Source: Insolitispirillum peregrinum
GTDB lineage: Bacteria; Pseudomonadota; Alphaproteobacteria; Rhodospirillales; Rhodospirillaceae
Direction: 5' to 3'
DNA: 64,000 nucleotides
NCBI RefSeq assembly: GCF_900156605.1
Contig: NZ_FTOA01000003.1
Span: forward strand, 558,001-622,000
The translations under genes were made by a program, and so were the position numbers. The notes beneath the pieces are model-generated. The model was not told where the DNA came from. It worked only from the letters and a program-made list of their open reading frames with translations, and did not search any database. Below are positions 8,061 to 16,306 of the stretch, in pieces; the stretch's first letter is position 1, and each line of letters begins with the position of its first letter.

Positions 8061-9944
8061 ATGGCGTGTGGTCAGAACGGGCAGCTTGTCGAAATTGAAA
8101 CCATCACCAGTAATGATGGTGTGATTTTGTTGTCCGGGATTGCGGTGGCTGATCATGATCAGCTGGAGATCCGGCTGTCGCTGCCTGTGGGGCAGGAGGT
8201 GCTTTATCGCAGCCTGTCGCATCAGCCGCACCGCTTTGCGGCGGCTCTGGCGGGTGACCCGGACCGCAAGGTTGGTTTCACGATTGCCCTTTCGTCCCGG
8301 GCCCTGCCGTCCGGGCAGGACCTGGTGATTGATTTCATGCTGCAGGGTGCGCCGTGGGACCGGATCGTCCTATCTACCGATGATCTGGCAGATCGTGAAC
8401 CGCCGGAGCCGACCGGGTTGCAGATCGGCTGTGAATTGCTGGCCTACGTGCCGCACACGCAAACGCTGGTGTTGTCGGGAAATGTTACCGGGGTTGCTGA
8501 TCTCGAACCGGTAACACTGGGGATTGTCATTGATGGTGCCGGGATTGCCTCCTGTCGGGTGAACGAGCTGCGCCCGCAGCTGGTCGAAGACAAACGGAAG
8601 GCGGGCATCCCGATGTCTCCGACGCCGGGCTGGACGGCGATTGTTTCGCCGTTCCCCTGTCCGACCACGCAAACCAGCGTGTCCATTGTTTATCGTGATG
8701 GAGAGCGCACACTGACGTGGCCGGTGGAGGTGTCGCCTGAGGTCATCGAGGTCGATGATGGGTATGCCGCTGAACGGGCACCAGACAGCCCGGCCCGACA
8801 GGTGCCGTTGAAGCTGTTTATCGGCCAGAACAACCGTTGGGGGCAAGCCCACCACCGCGAGGCGTTACAGGCCAAGGTCGAACGGCAACTGGCCGATGCC
8901 CCCGGCAAGCGGCTGCTGGCGATCTATGATACCGCCGACATGCCGTTTTCCTTTGACTTTCTCGGCTTCCTCTGCGGTGCCGAGGGCCGGCGACAGGCGT
9001 TGGGGCTGGAGGCTATCGACCTGTGTATCATGGCGCACCAGCAAGACCCCAGCCCGGACCGCCATGCCTATGTCACCAGCGAAAGCTTTCGCCACCGCAT
9101 GTGCAACCTGCTTTTCGAGGCCGCCCGCCTGCTGCCCAGCCTCGGCTCGACCTTTCATTTCAACAATCGCCAGCAGTTGCAGGCGTTTCTTGCCGCCTGT
9201 GGCGACAGTTACCAGCTCCATCCCGGCTATTACGACGTCACCCTGCCGCATGAATTGAATGTGCTTGACCGGGCGGCCAGCCACATGCTGCTGCCAGCCT
9301 CGCAATGGGCACGCGACGGGCGGCAGCCCTATGTGTTGCAGCCGCCGAACGAAATGATCTATCTGGCGCGCAAGTGGATGCTGGCCCACTGCTACCCGCG
9401 TATTCCGGTGACCGTTACGCTGCGCGACTGGGGCAAGGACAGCGAGCGCAATTCCAACGTGGCCGCCTGGCAGGCGCTGGTCGATCACTTTGCCGATGCG
9501 CCGATCTGTTTCATCCTGCTGCCGGATTTCAACGCCCTGTACGAGCCTGCGCCGCTGACCGGGCCGAACGTGGTGCTGTGCAACGAAGCGGTGGTGCAAC
9601 TGTCGTTGCGGGCGGCGTTCTATGATCAGGCGACCTTTAACCTGATGACCGTCGGTGGCCCGTCGGAAGTCACCATGTGCCTGAGGGACGGGCGGTTCAT
9701 GGTGTTCAACTACATGCACCATCTGTCTGCCGGTCGCCCGGTTGATGCCCTGTTCCAGGGCTTCCCGCTCAGTCACCCGCGACCGGGGGCCCATGAGTAC
9801 GAAAAGATCATTCTGTCCTATGACACGCCGGATCGCCTGATCGCCGAGACCACCGCCATGTTTGAACGGTTGCAACAGGATCAGCGCTGGACTCCCGGAT
9901 TTTACGAGCAGGTCGGAGCCCCCGGCAATGCCCGGCTGATGTAG
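8061..9944 (+). CDS. Unrecognised 627-residue protein of the glycan operon
   Basis: I do not recognise this protein. It starts at ATG 8061 after a CAGGAA ribosome site and has no signal peptide or membrane segment. The first 240 residues look like beta-rich repeats (two similar stretches about valuing, reading and binding, each ending in GxxVxVDG-like turns). The C-terminal 370 residues look like an alpha/beta fold with a glycosyltransferase-B-like arrangement (KLFIGQNNRWG near 255, TVGGPSEVTMC near 533), which suggests a cytoplasmic sugar-handling enzyme. It lies 16 bases after the OYE gene and ten before the kinase/phosphatase fusion. Function is unknown. Confidence 0.7.
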   Translation: MACGQNGQLVEIETITSNDGVILLSGIAVADHDQLEIRLSLPVGQEVLYRSLSHQPHRFAAALAGDPDRKVGFTIALSSRALPSGQDLVIDFMLQGAPWDRIVLSTDDLADREPPEPTGLQIGCELLAYVPHTQTLVLSGNVTGVADLEPVTLGIVIDGAGIASCRVNELRPQLVEDKRKAGIPMSPTPGWTAIVSPFPCPTTQTSVSIVYRDGERTLTWPVEVSPEVIEVDDGYAAERAPDSPARQVPLKLFIGQNNRWGQAHHREALQAKVERQLADAPGKRLLAIYDTADMPFSFDFLGFLCGAEGRRQALGLEAIDLCIMAHQQDPSPDRHAYVTSESFRHRMCNLLFEAARLLPSLGSTFHFNNRQQLQAFLAACGDSYQLHPGYYDVTLPHELNVLDRAASHMLLPASQWARDGRQPYVLQPPNEMIYLARKWMLAHCYPRIPVTVTLRDWGKDSERNSNVAAWQALVDHFADAPICFILLPDFNALYEPAPLTGPNVVLCNEAVVQLSLRAAFYDQATFNLMTVGGPSEVTMCLRDGRFMVFNYMHHLSAGRPVDALFQGFPLSHPRPGAHEYEKIILSYDTPDRLIAETTAMFERLQQDQRWTPGFYEQVGAPGNARLM

Positions 9945-9953
9945 CCCCCGGCA

Positions 9954-11567
9954 ATGCGGATGACCCCGCCGCCGCTGATCGGCCTTGACCTGGACAACAC
10001 CCTGATTGATTACGAGACCTTGTTCTGCACCGAGGCGGTCAGGATGGGGCTGTTTCCGGCTGGGGTGACGGCGGGCAAGGCAGCGGTGCGGGCGCACATT
10101 CAGGCCCATGGTCAGGGCGACATTGATTGGCAACACCTGCAAACGCGAGTCTACGGCGAGGTGATCGACGAGGCCCCACTGTTTGCCGGAGCCGCTGCCT
10201 TTGTGCAGGCGGCGCAGGCGGCCGGAATTCCGCTGGTGATCATCAGCCACAAAAGCCGCCATACCCACATCAGCCCCGATGGTCCCAACCTGCGCGATGC
10301 CGCCCGTCGCTGGCTGGCCGCCCAGCCTGATCTGTGCGGGCTGGTCGAGCGGGAACAGGTACATTTTACCGACACGCGGGCCGACAAGATTGCCCTGATT
10401 CGGGCGCTGGGCTGCACGGTGTTCGTCGATGATCTGGCGACGGTGCTGGATGACCCGGCCTTTCCGCCTGAGGTGTTGGCGGTGCATTTCGCTCCCGGTC
10501 CGGCCCCGGTCAGTCAGCGGGCGGCGGTGCGCTGCGCCCGCTGGGAGCAGGTGACCGATACCGTGTTTGGCACTCTGCCGCTGGCCCGTTTGCACGAGGT
10601 CTGCGGTAAACCCCTGAGTTGGTCCACACCGGTGGGTGGTGGCCGCAACAACCGCTTGCTGCCGTTTTCCGGTCCCACTGGCGAGGTGTTGCTGAAGGTC
10701 TATCCTCATCGCCCCGAACGCCAAACGGACTCGTTTGAAGCCGAGCGGGCGGCGCTGGAGTTCTGCCAGACGGTCCCGGCGCTGGCCGGGGCGACGCCGC
10801 GCCTGCTGGGCAGTGGCGAGCGCTGTTGCCTGCTCGAACGGATGGAGGGCGTCCCGGCTTTGACCGACCGCCGTTCCGGGGATGTTGCGGCGATGCTGGC
10901 CTTTGTGCAGACGCTGTGGCAGGTGTCGCACGGCCAGCCACAGGCGCAGGCGCTGGGGGCTGCGGCCGAGGCCTGTAGCGATGCGGCCAGCGTGCTGGCA
11001 CAGGTGCAGCAGCGGCTGGAGCGATTGCGTCCGGTGGCGCATCCGGCGTTGCAGGCCTTTTTGCATGACCAGATGGACCCGGCGGTACAGGATGCCTGCC
11101 GTCGGCTGCAACCACGCCTGACCACAGACCAGCCTTTGCCGCGTGCGCTGCAAACCCTGTCTCCGGCTGATTTCGGGCTGCACAATGCCTTGCGCCACCC
11201 GGATGGGCGGCTGGTGTTCCTTGATTTTGAATACTTTGGCTGGGATGATCCGGTGAAGCTGGTGGCGGAAACCGCCCTGCATCCGGGCCATGCCCTGTCC
11301 GCCGCCGAGCGGTCGGCATGGCTGCATGGCTGTCTGGAGTTTTACCGCCAGCGGGACGAGGACTTCCCCGCCCGGCTGGCCGATCTGGGGCCGCTGTTTG
11401 CCCTGCGCTGGGCGTTGATTGCCCTGAACGAGTTCTTGCCGCGGGATGTTTCCCGCAGGCAGTTTGCCGGAGCTTTGGGTCAATCGCCCGAGGCCCTTGA
11501 AACACGCCGCCTTCAGCAACTGGAGACGGCGCAATCCTTGATCTCTGCCTGGGAGCCAGCCGGATGA
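9954..11567 (+). CDS. HAD-family phosphatase / APH-family kinase fusion
   Basis: This 537-residue protein joins two enzyme domains. Residues 1-190 are a HAD-superfamily hydrolase: the nucleophile motif GLDLDNTL is at residues 8-15, the motif II region is IISHKS near 97, and the VFVDDLATV acid pair is near 157. Residues 220-520 are an aminoglycoside-phosphotransferase-like kinase: a nucleotide-binding start near GGGRNNRL, the catalytic loop SPADFGLHNA near 404 and the metal site FLDFEYF near 422. Having a phosphatase and a kinase in one chain suggests a swap of phosphate position on a sugar. The stop overlaps the transketolase start by four bases. A second ATG six bases downstream is also possible. 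Confidence 0.8.
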   Translation: MRMTPPPLIGLDLDNTLIDYETLFCTEAVRMGLFPAGVTAGKAAVRAHIQAHGQGDIDWQHLQTRVYGEVIDEAPLFAGAAAFVQAAQAAGIPLVIISHKSRHTHISPDGPNLRDAARRWLAAQPDLCGLVEREQVHFTDTRADKIALIRALGCTVFVDDLATVLDDPAFPPEVLAVHFAPGPAPVSQRAAVRCARWEQVTDTVFGTLPLARLHEVCGKPLSWSTPVGGGRNNRLLPFSGPTGEVLLKVYPHRPERQTDSFEAERAALEFCQTVPALAGATPRLLGSGERCCLLERMEGVPALTDRRSGDVAAMLAFVQTLWQVSHGQPQAQALGAAAEACSDAASVLAQVQQRLERLRPVAHPALQAFLHDQMDPAVQDACRRLQPRLTTDQPLPRALQTLSPADFGLHNALRHPDGRLVFLDFEYFGWDDPVKLVAETALHPGHALSAAERSAWLHGCLEFYRQRDEDFPARLADLGPLFALRWALIALNEFLPRDVSRRQFAGALGQSPEALETRRLQQLETAQSLISAWEPAG

Positions 11568-12442
11568 GCACCGCCCTGCCGCCGCCCCGTCTTTCCACTC
11601 CGTCGATGGCCAACCGCTGGGCCGAGGCCAGTCTGGCCCAGCCGCTGGACCAGCGCAGCCGGGCCTTGCGCCGTCTGGTGATCCGCGCCCTCGACGGTGG
11701 CGAGCGTGGGCATATCGGTCCGTCGATGTCGCTGATTGAAATCATGCGCAGCCTGTATGACCACGTTGCCCGTCATGACCCGAAAAACCCCGACTGGCCG
11801 GAGCGGGACCGGATCATCCTGTCCAAGGGCCATGGCTGTCTGGCCCTGTACGCCCTGTTGGCCGACCACGGTTATTTCCCCGATGCGGAAATCGAGACCT
11901 TTTGCCGCCGGGACTCCCGGCTGGGCGGCCACCCCGAACGTGGCAAGCTGCCGGGGGTCGAGGCTTCGACCGGCGCACTGGGCCATGGCCTGTCGATTGG
12001 TCTGGGGATGGCGCTGGCCGCCCGCCTGCGCGGACAAAGCCATTCGGTGTTCGTGGTGATGGGCGACGGCGAGATCAACGAAGGCTCGGTGTGGGAAGCG
12101 GCGATGGCGATCGGCAAGCACCGGCTGGAACGGCTGGTGGCGGTGGTCGATTACAACAAGCTGCAATCCTATGGCCTGACCGATGACGTGCAGCCACTGG
12201 AGCCGCTGGCCGACAAGTGGCAGGCGTTTGGCTTTGAAACGGTGCAAATCAACGGCCACGATGTCGAGGCGATGACCGCCGCCCTGACCGCCCCGCGCAA
12301 CGGCAAGCCGCTGGCGCTGATCTGTCACACGGTGAAGGGCAAAGGCATTCCGTGGGCGGAGTTTTCCCCCGAATGGCACCACAAGTCGCGGCTCAACCCG
12401 GATGAAATCCAGGCCCTGTATGCTGCTCTGGAGGCGGAATAA
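11564..12442 (+). CDS. Transketolase-like protein, N-terminal subunit
   Basis: This 292-residue protein is the thiamine diphosphate-binding half of a split transketolase. The conserved GHG region (KGHGCLALYAL) and the magnesium/TPP motif GDGEINEGSVWEA near residue 167 are intact, followed by the usual VVDYNKLQSYG segment. Split transketolases of this size occur in secondary-metabolite and surface-glycan clusters where they transfer two-carbon units. It forms a TAATG overlap with the C-terminal subunit gene and would act as an alpha2beta2 enzyme with it. Confidence 0.9.
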   Translation: MSTALPPPRLSTPSMANRWAEASLAQPLDQRSRALRRLVIRALDGGERGHIGPSMSLIEIMRSLYDHVARHDPKNPDWPERDRIILSKGHGCLALYALLADHGYFPDAEIETFCRRDSRLGGHPERGKLPGVEASTGALGHGLSIGLGMALAARLRGQSHSVFVVMGDGEINEGSVWEAAMAIGKHRLERLVAVVDYNKLQSYGLTDDVQPLEPLADKWQAFGFETVQINGHDVEAMTAALTAPRNGKPLALICHTVKGKGIPWAEFSPEWHHKSRLNPDEIQALYAALEAE

Positions 12443-13395
12443 TGCGCAAGGCAGCACTGAATACGGCCTATCTGCTGGCTCAACAGGACGAGCGGGTGGT
12501 GTTCATCGGCTCTGATCTGGGGGCCGGAACGCTGGCCGGGATGAAAGAGACCCTGCCGGAGCGCTTTTTCATGGAAGGCATTGCCGAGCAGAATCTGGTC
12601 GGCATGGCGGCGGGGATGGCGATGGAAGGGCTGGTCCCGTTCGTCAACACCATTGCCACCTTTCTGACCCGCCGCTGTTTTGAACAGATTGCGGTGGACC
12701 TGTGCCTGCAGAACCTGCCGGTGCGGCTGATCGCCAACGGCGGCGGGGTGGTTTATGCTCCCCTCGGCTCGACCCATCTGGCGCTGGAAGACATCGGTAT
12801 CCTGCGGGCCTTGCCCAACATCACCATTCTGGCCCCGTCGGACGCCAAAGAGATGATTGCGGCGGTCAAGGCCACCGCCAGCGTGCCGGGGCCGGTGTAC
12901 ATCCGGCTGGGCAAGGGCGGTGATCCGGTGATCTTTGGCGCTGACGAGACCTTTGCCATCGGCAAGGCATCGCTGAAGAAAGCCTTTGCCGGGACGTCCG
13001 ACGCCCGGCGGCGGGTGGGGATCATCTCCACCGGGGTGATGACCCATCGCTGCCTGCAAACCGTTGCCGCGCTGACCGGGCAGGGGCTGGATGTGGCGGT
13101 GCTGCATCTGGCAACGCTGAAGCCGCTGGACGAACAGGCCATCCGCGATCTGGCGGCAGGCTCTGACCTGCTGGTGACGGTCGAAGAGCATTGCCCGCAT
13201 GGTGGCCTGCATTCGGCAGTGCTGGAAACGCTGCATGCGCCGACGGCGGGGCCGTTGATGCCGGTGGGGCCGGTGCTGCGCCTGTCGCTGCCCGATGCCT
13301 TCCCGACCGCCTATGGCTCGCAGGAGCAGTTGCTGGAGCTGGCCGGGCTGGACCCGGACGGCATCACCCGGTCGATCCTGGCGGCGGCGGGTTAA
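12442..13395 (+). CDS. Transketolase-like protein, C-terminal subunit
   Basis: This 317-residue protein carries the pyrimidine-binding and C-terminal domains of transketolase. The catalytic glutamate region FMEGIAEQNLVGMAAGMA near residues 50-67 and the YIRLGKGGDP segment near 153 are visible. It is encoded directly after the N-terminal subunit and the two must assemble to form the active site. A dispersed repeat element begins ten bases after its stop, and no strong terminator was seen before the next gene, so the SDR gene at 13646 may share the transcript. Confidence 0.9.
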   Translation: MRKAALNTAYLLAQQDERVVFIGSDLGAGTLAGMKETLPERFFMEGIAEQNLVGMAAGMAMEGLVPFVNTIATFLTRRCFEQIAVDLCLQNLPVRLIANGGGVVYAPLGSTHLALEDIGILRALPNITILAPSDAKEMIAAVKATASVPGPVYIRLGKGGDPVIFGADETFAIGKASLKKAFAGTSDARRRVGIISTGVMTHRCLQTVAALTGQGLDVAVLHLATLKPLDEQAIRDLAAGSDLLVTVEEHCPHGGLHSAVLETLHAPTAGPLMPVGPVLRLSLPDAFPTAYGSQEQLLELAGLDPDGITRSILAAAG

Positions 13396-13404
13396 GTGTT
13401 ATGA

Positions 13405-13579
13405 CAGGACACGACAAACAGAAAACAGGATCATGGAGCGCTGCTCCAAACCTCGCCGGGGCCTTGAGGCCCCGGACCCCATTCCTTTGATAGTGAAAGA
13501 AAGAATGGGGGTTTGGGGGCATCGCACCCAAACGGGTTCGGGCGGTAGCCCGCTCTTGTTTTCCAACTGTCGTGTCCTG
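13405..13579. repeat. Dispersed palindromic repeat, family 1 copy A
   Basis: This 175-base element is bounded by a perfect 12-base inverted repeat, CAGGACACGACA at 13405-13416 and its complement at 13568-13579. Inside are several hairpins, including GGAGCGCTGCTCC, a GGGGCC/GGCCCC arm and a CCCCATTC/GAATGGGG arm. Copies of the same layout lie at 19944-20117 and 56405-56580 in the opposite orientation, and a half copy at 61822. No protein is encoded. Size, ends and structure fit a non-autonomous palindromic intergenic element. Confidence 0.85.
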
Positions 13580-13645
13580 TGAAGTATTACAACAGTCTGG
13601 CGGGGTGCCACATGCGCCCCGCGTGGTAGAACGGGAGCACAGACC

Positions 13646-14659
13646 ATGCGGTCCGGAGTGGATGTTGTCACAGGTGGGGCCGGGTTCATCGGCAGCCATA
13701 TCGTGGATGCGCTGGTACACAGCGGCCGTCAGGTGCGGGTGATTGACAATCTGGCGGTGGGCAAGCTGTCCAATCTGGCGCAGCACAAGGACAACCCGGC
13801 GGTCACCTTTCACCGGGCCGATGTTGCCGACAAACCGGCGATGATGGAGCTGATTGCCGGGGCCGAGCGGGTGTTCCACATGGCGGCGATGGCCGACATT
13901 GTGCCGTCGATCCAGAACGCCGAGCAGTATTTCCGCGCCAACGTCGATGGCACCTTTGCGGTGCTGGAAGCGGCCCGTGCGGCAGAGGTGAAGAAATTCC
14001 TCTATACCGCCTCGTCGTCCTGCTACGGCATTCCGGAAAGCTGGCCGACGCCGGAAACCCAGCCGATTGATACCCGCTATCCCTATGCGCTGACCAAATA
14101 CCTCGGCGAGCAACTGGTCCTGCACTGGGCGCAATTGTACGGCATGCCGGTGTGCAGCCTGCGCCTGTTCAACGTCTATGGCCCTCGGGCGCGCACCTCG
14201 GGGACCTATGGCGCGGTGTTCGGGGTGTTTCTGGCACAATTGCTGGCAGGCAAGCCGTTGACGGTGGTCGGCGACGGTACCCAGACCCGCGACTTTACCT
14301 TTGTCACCGATGTGGTGCGGGCCTTTTTGACCGCTGCCGACAAGGGCACACCGGGGCGGGTGTATAACGTCGGCACCGGCGCGCCGGTCAGCGTCAACCG
14401 GCTGGTCGAGCTGCTCAATCCGCCCGAGGTGGTTTACATCCCCAAGCGTCCGGGCGAACCCGATTGCACCATGGCCGATACCCGCCGCATTGTCAGCGAA
14501 CTGGGCTGGACGCCGCAGGTATCCTTTGAGCAAGGAGTGGCGATCATGATGCAGCACATTGATGCCTGGCGGGATGCCCCGGTATGGACCACCGACAGCA
14601 TTGCCGATGCGACGGCGGACTGGTTCAAGTATCTGGGGCCCTCGTCTGCGGCACAATAA
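13646..14659 (+). CDS. NAD-dependent epimerase, UDP-glucose 4-epimerase-like
   Basis: This 337-residue extended SDR has the Rossmann motif GGAGFIGSH at residues 10-18, the serine of ASSSCYG near 125 and the catalytic YALTK near 149. The RLFNVYGPRA segment near 170 is typical of nucleotide-sugar epimerases such as the UDP-glucose/UDP-N-acetylglucosamine 4-epimerases. It probably completes the sugar pathway of the preceding operon, from which it is separated only by the repeat element. The start at 13646 has GGAG nine bases upstream. A strong terminator follows 37 bases after the stop. Confidence 0.87.
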   Translation: MRSGVDVVTGGAGFIGSHIVDALVHSGRQVRVIDNLAVGKLSNLAQHKDNPAVTFHRADVADKPAMMELIAGAERVFHMAAMADIVPSIQNAEQYFRANVDGTFAVLEAARAAEVKKFLYTASSSCYGIPESWPTPETQPIDTRYPYALTKYLGEQLVLHWAQLYGMPVCSLRLFNVYGPRARTSGTYGAVFGVFLAQLLAGKPLTVVGDGTQTRDFTFVTDVVRAFLTAADKGTPGRVYNVGTGAPVSVNRLVELLNPPEVVYIPKRPGEPDCTMADTRRIVSELGWTPQVSFEQGVAIMMQHIDAWRDAPVWTTDSIADATADWFKYLGPSSAAQ

Positions 14660-14695
14660 GCGGGGTGCCCGCAAGCCGCACTGCTGCACTGCGAT

Positions 14696-14734
14696 AAAAA
14701 GACCCCGGTTTCCGTTGGAGCCGGGGTCTTTTCA
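14696..14734 (+). terminator. Rho-independent terminator of the glycan operon
   Basis: The arms AAAAGACCCCGG (14697-14708) and CCGGGGTCTTTT (14721-14732) form a perfect 12-base stem with a 12-base loop and a short T run. It lies directly after the last gene of the sugar cluster. The A-rich side would also let it act on the opposite strand. Confidence 0.9.
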
Positions 14735-14740
14735 TATAAG

Positions 14741-14801
14741 GAGCGTCGGATTTTGTTCGGAAAACCGGATGAAAAGACGCTCAAATATCCGGTTTTCCGA
14801 A
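14741..14801. promoter_or_regulatory. Nested inverted repeats upstream of the asparaginase gene
   Basis: A perfect 15-base inverted repeat, TTCGGAAAACCGGAT (14756-14770) and its complement (14787-14801), encloses a 16-base loop. The loop contains GACGCTC (14776-14782), which is complementary to GAGCGTC at 14741-14747 just outside the stem. The two pairings could form a pseudoknot or alternate. The rest of the 305-base gap between 14659 and 14964 holds the upstream terminator and an AT-rich stretch likely to contain the asparaginase promoter. Confidence 0.6.
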
Positions 14802-14963
14802 TGTCATTTTATGGTCTGAGGCTAAAAAGTAAGCAGAAAATGGCGGATTTCCTCGCGTTATGTGTAAGATGAATATCTGGCATGCGTTTTGCTGATAGAC
14901 ATGCATCCCTCCCGCTCTGTCGGGCCGGGTTTCATCAAACGCTTCGTTCTGAGAGGAAGTTGC

Positions 14964-16052
14964 ATGTCGTTTATTTCCGCCCGTTGGCTGACCACGCCGC
15001 TGTTCGCTGCCGCCTGCTCTGTTGGGCTGCTGGCCTCGTCCCCCAGCTTTGCCGATGAAAAACTTCCGAACGTGATGATCCTGGCCACCGGTGGCACCAT
15101 TGCCGGGACCGGTGCCACCAGCACCACCACCGTCGGCTATACCGCTGCCAAGATTGGTGTTGAGCAGCTGATCGAAGCGGTGCCGGAACTGAAGAAGGTC
15201 GCCAACGTCAAGGGCGAGCAGGTGTTCCAGATCGCCAGCGAAAACATGACCAATGACCATTGGCTGAAGCTGTCGAAGCGGGTTAACGAACTGCTGGCCA
15301 AGCCGGATGTCGATGGCATCGTCATCACCCACGGCACCGATACCATCGAAGAAACCGCCTATTTCCTCGATCTGACCGTTCACAGCGCCAAGCCGGTGGT
15401 GATCGTCGGCGCCATGCGTCCGGCGACCGCCATCAGCGCCGACGGCCCGATCAACCTCTATAACGCTGTCAGCTTGGCGGGCAGCAAGGATGCGGTCGGC
15501 AAGGGCGTGCTGGTTGCGCTGAACGACCAGATCAACGCAGGCCGTGACGTCACCAAGACCAACACCTCGACCGCTGACACCTTCCGCACCCCGGAACTGG
15601 GCATGCTGGGCTACATGCAGGGTGGCCTGCCGCACTTCTACCGCCAGCCGGTGCGCAAGCACACCACCGAAAGCGAGTTCGACGTCAGCAAGCTCGACAG
15701 CCTGCCGCAGGTTGACATCGTTTATGGCTATGCCAACAACAACCGCATTGCGCTGGATGCCTTCGTGAAGGCCGGTGCCAAGGGCATCATCCACGCTGGT
15801 GTGGGCGATGGCAGCCTGTCGAACGCCATGAAGCCGGGCCTGATTGATGCCCGCAAGGACGGCGTGGTGATCGTGCGCAGCTCGCGCGTTGGCAACGGCA
15901 TTCTGGCCCGCAACGGCGAAGCCAACGATGACGAACTGGACTTCGTGGCCAGCGACACCCTGAACCCGCAGAAAGCCCGCATCCTGCTGATGCTGGCCCT
16001 GACCAAGACCAGCGACACCAAGGCCATCCAGAAGATGTTCTACACCTATTAA
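14964..16052 (+). CDS. ansB: Type II (periplasmic) L-asparaginase
   Basis: This 362-residue protein hydrolyses asparagine to aspartate and ammonia. A signal peptide spans residues 1-28 and ends at SPSFA. The first active-site threonine lies in ATGGTIAGTG near residue 40 and the second in the HGTDTIEETAYF segment near 124, both characteristic of the type II family; length is normal. The start at 14964 is chosen because it begins the signal peptide and follows AGAGGAAG; an upstream in-frame start would put a hydrophilic tail in front of it. It stands alone with its own terminator at 16161. Confidence 0.95.
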   Translation: MSFISARWLTTPLFAAACSVGLLASSPSFADEKLPNVMILATGGTIAGTGATSTTTVGYTAAKIGVEQLIEAVPELKKVANVKGEQVFQIASENMTNDHWLKLSKRVNELLAKPDVDGIVITHGTDTIEETAYFLDLTVHSAKPVVIVGAMRPATAISADGPINLYNAVSLAGSKDAVGKGVLVALNDQINAGRDVTKTNTSTADTFRTPELGMLGYMQGGLPHFYRQPVRKHTTESEFDVSKLDSLPQVDIVYGYANNNRIALDAFVKAGAKGIIHAGVGDGSLSNAMKPGLIDARKDGVVIVRSSRVGNGILARNGEANDDELDFVASDTLNPQKARILLMLALTKTSDTKAIQKMFYTY

Positions 16053-16160
16053 GGCGTATTTGTCTTTCTCGAGTCTCCTTTTGCGTCGCGGTCTGTCGCA
16101 GACTGCGACGCACATTCCGAACCCCTCCTGACGGTCTCCCCTTGATCGTCAGTTCCTCTA

Positions 16161-16197
16161 ACGCTGGTGGTTGCAAAACCACCAGCGTCTTTTTTTT
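16161..16197 (+). terminator. Rho-independent terminator after asparaginase
   Basis: ACGCTGGTGGTT (16161-16172) and AACCACCAGCGT (16177-16188) form a perfect 12-base stem with a GCAA tetraloop, followed by a run of T. It ends the asparaginase transcript. Confidence 0.93.
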
Positions 16198-16298
16198 AGA
16201 GCAGCGTGCGTTGAAGAGGACGCAGGCACGCTGCTCTAACCTTTTGTTCTGTCGCATTGTTGTTGCGAAAACCGGTTCCCACTTTTCGCACAATGCTC
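16198..16298. repeat. Dispersed palindromic repeat, family 2 copy 1
   Basis: The element joins a hairpin with arms AGAGCAGCGTGC (16198-16209) and GCACGCTGCTCT (16226-16237) to an imperfect palindrome built around GCGAAAACCGGTTCCC. It recurs inverted at 20291-20396 and, without the hairpin, at 56318-56377. Similar GTGGGAACCGG palindromes are widespread between genes in Alphaproteobacteria. It lies between the asparaginase terminator and the convergent exporter gene. Confidence 0.8.
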
Positions 16299-16306
16299 CA
16301 AGGGCG

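Noticed and set aside
8865-11534. An 889-codon minus-strand frame, and a similar 694-codon one at 1838-3922
   Set aside because: Both run across well-supported plus-strand genes, with skewed composition and no motifs.
1188-13395. A complete dTDP-rhamnose pathway
   Set aside because: Only an RmlD-like reductase is present; RmlA, RmlB and RmlC were not found.
13580-13640. A terminator between the transketolase and SDR genes
   Set aside because: The hairpins there belong to the repeat element and are not followed by a clear T run.
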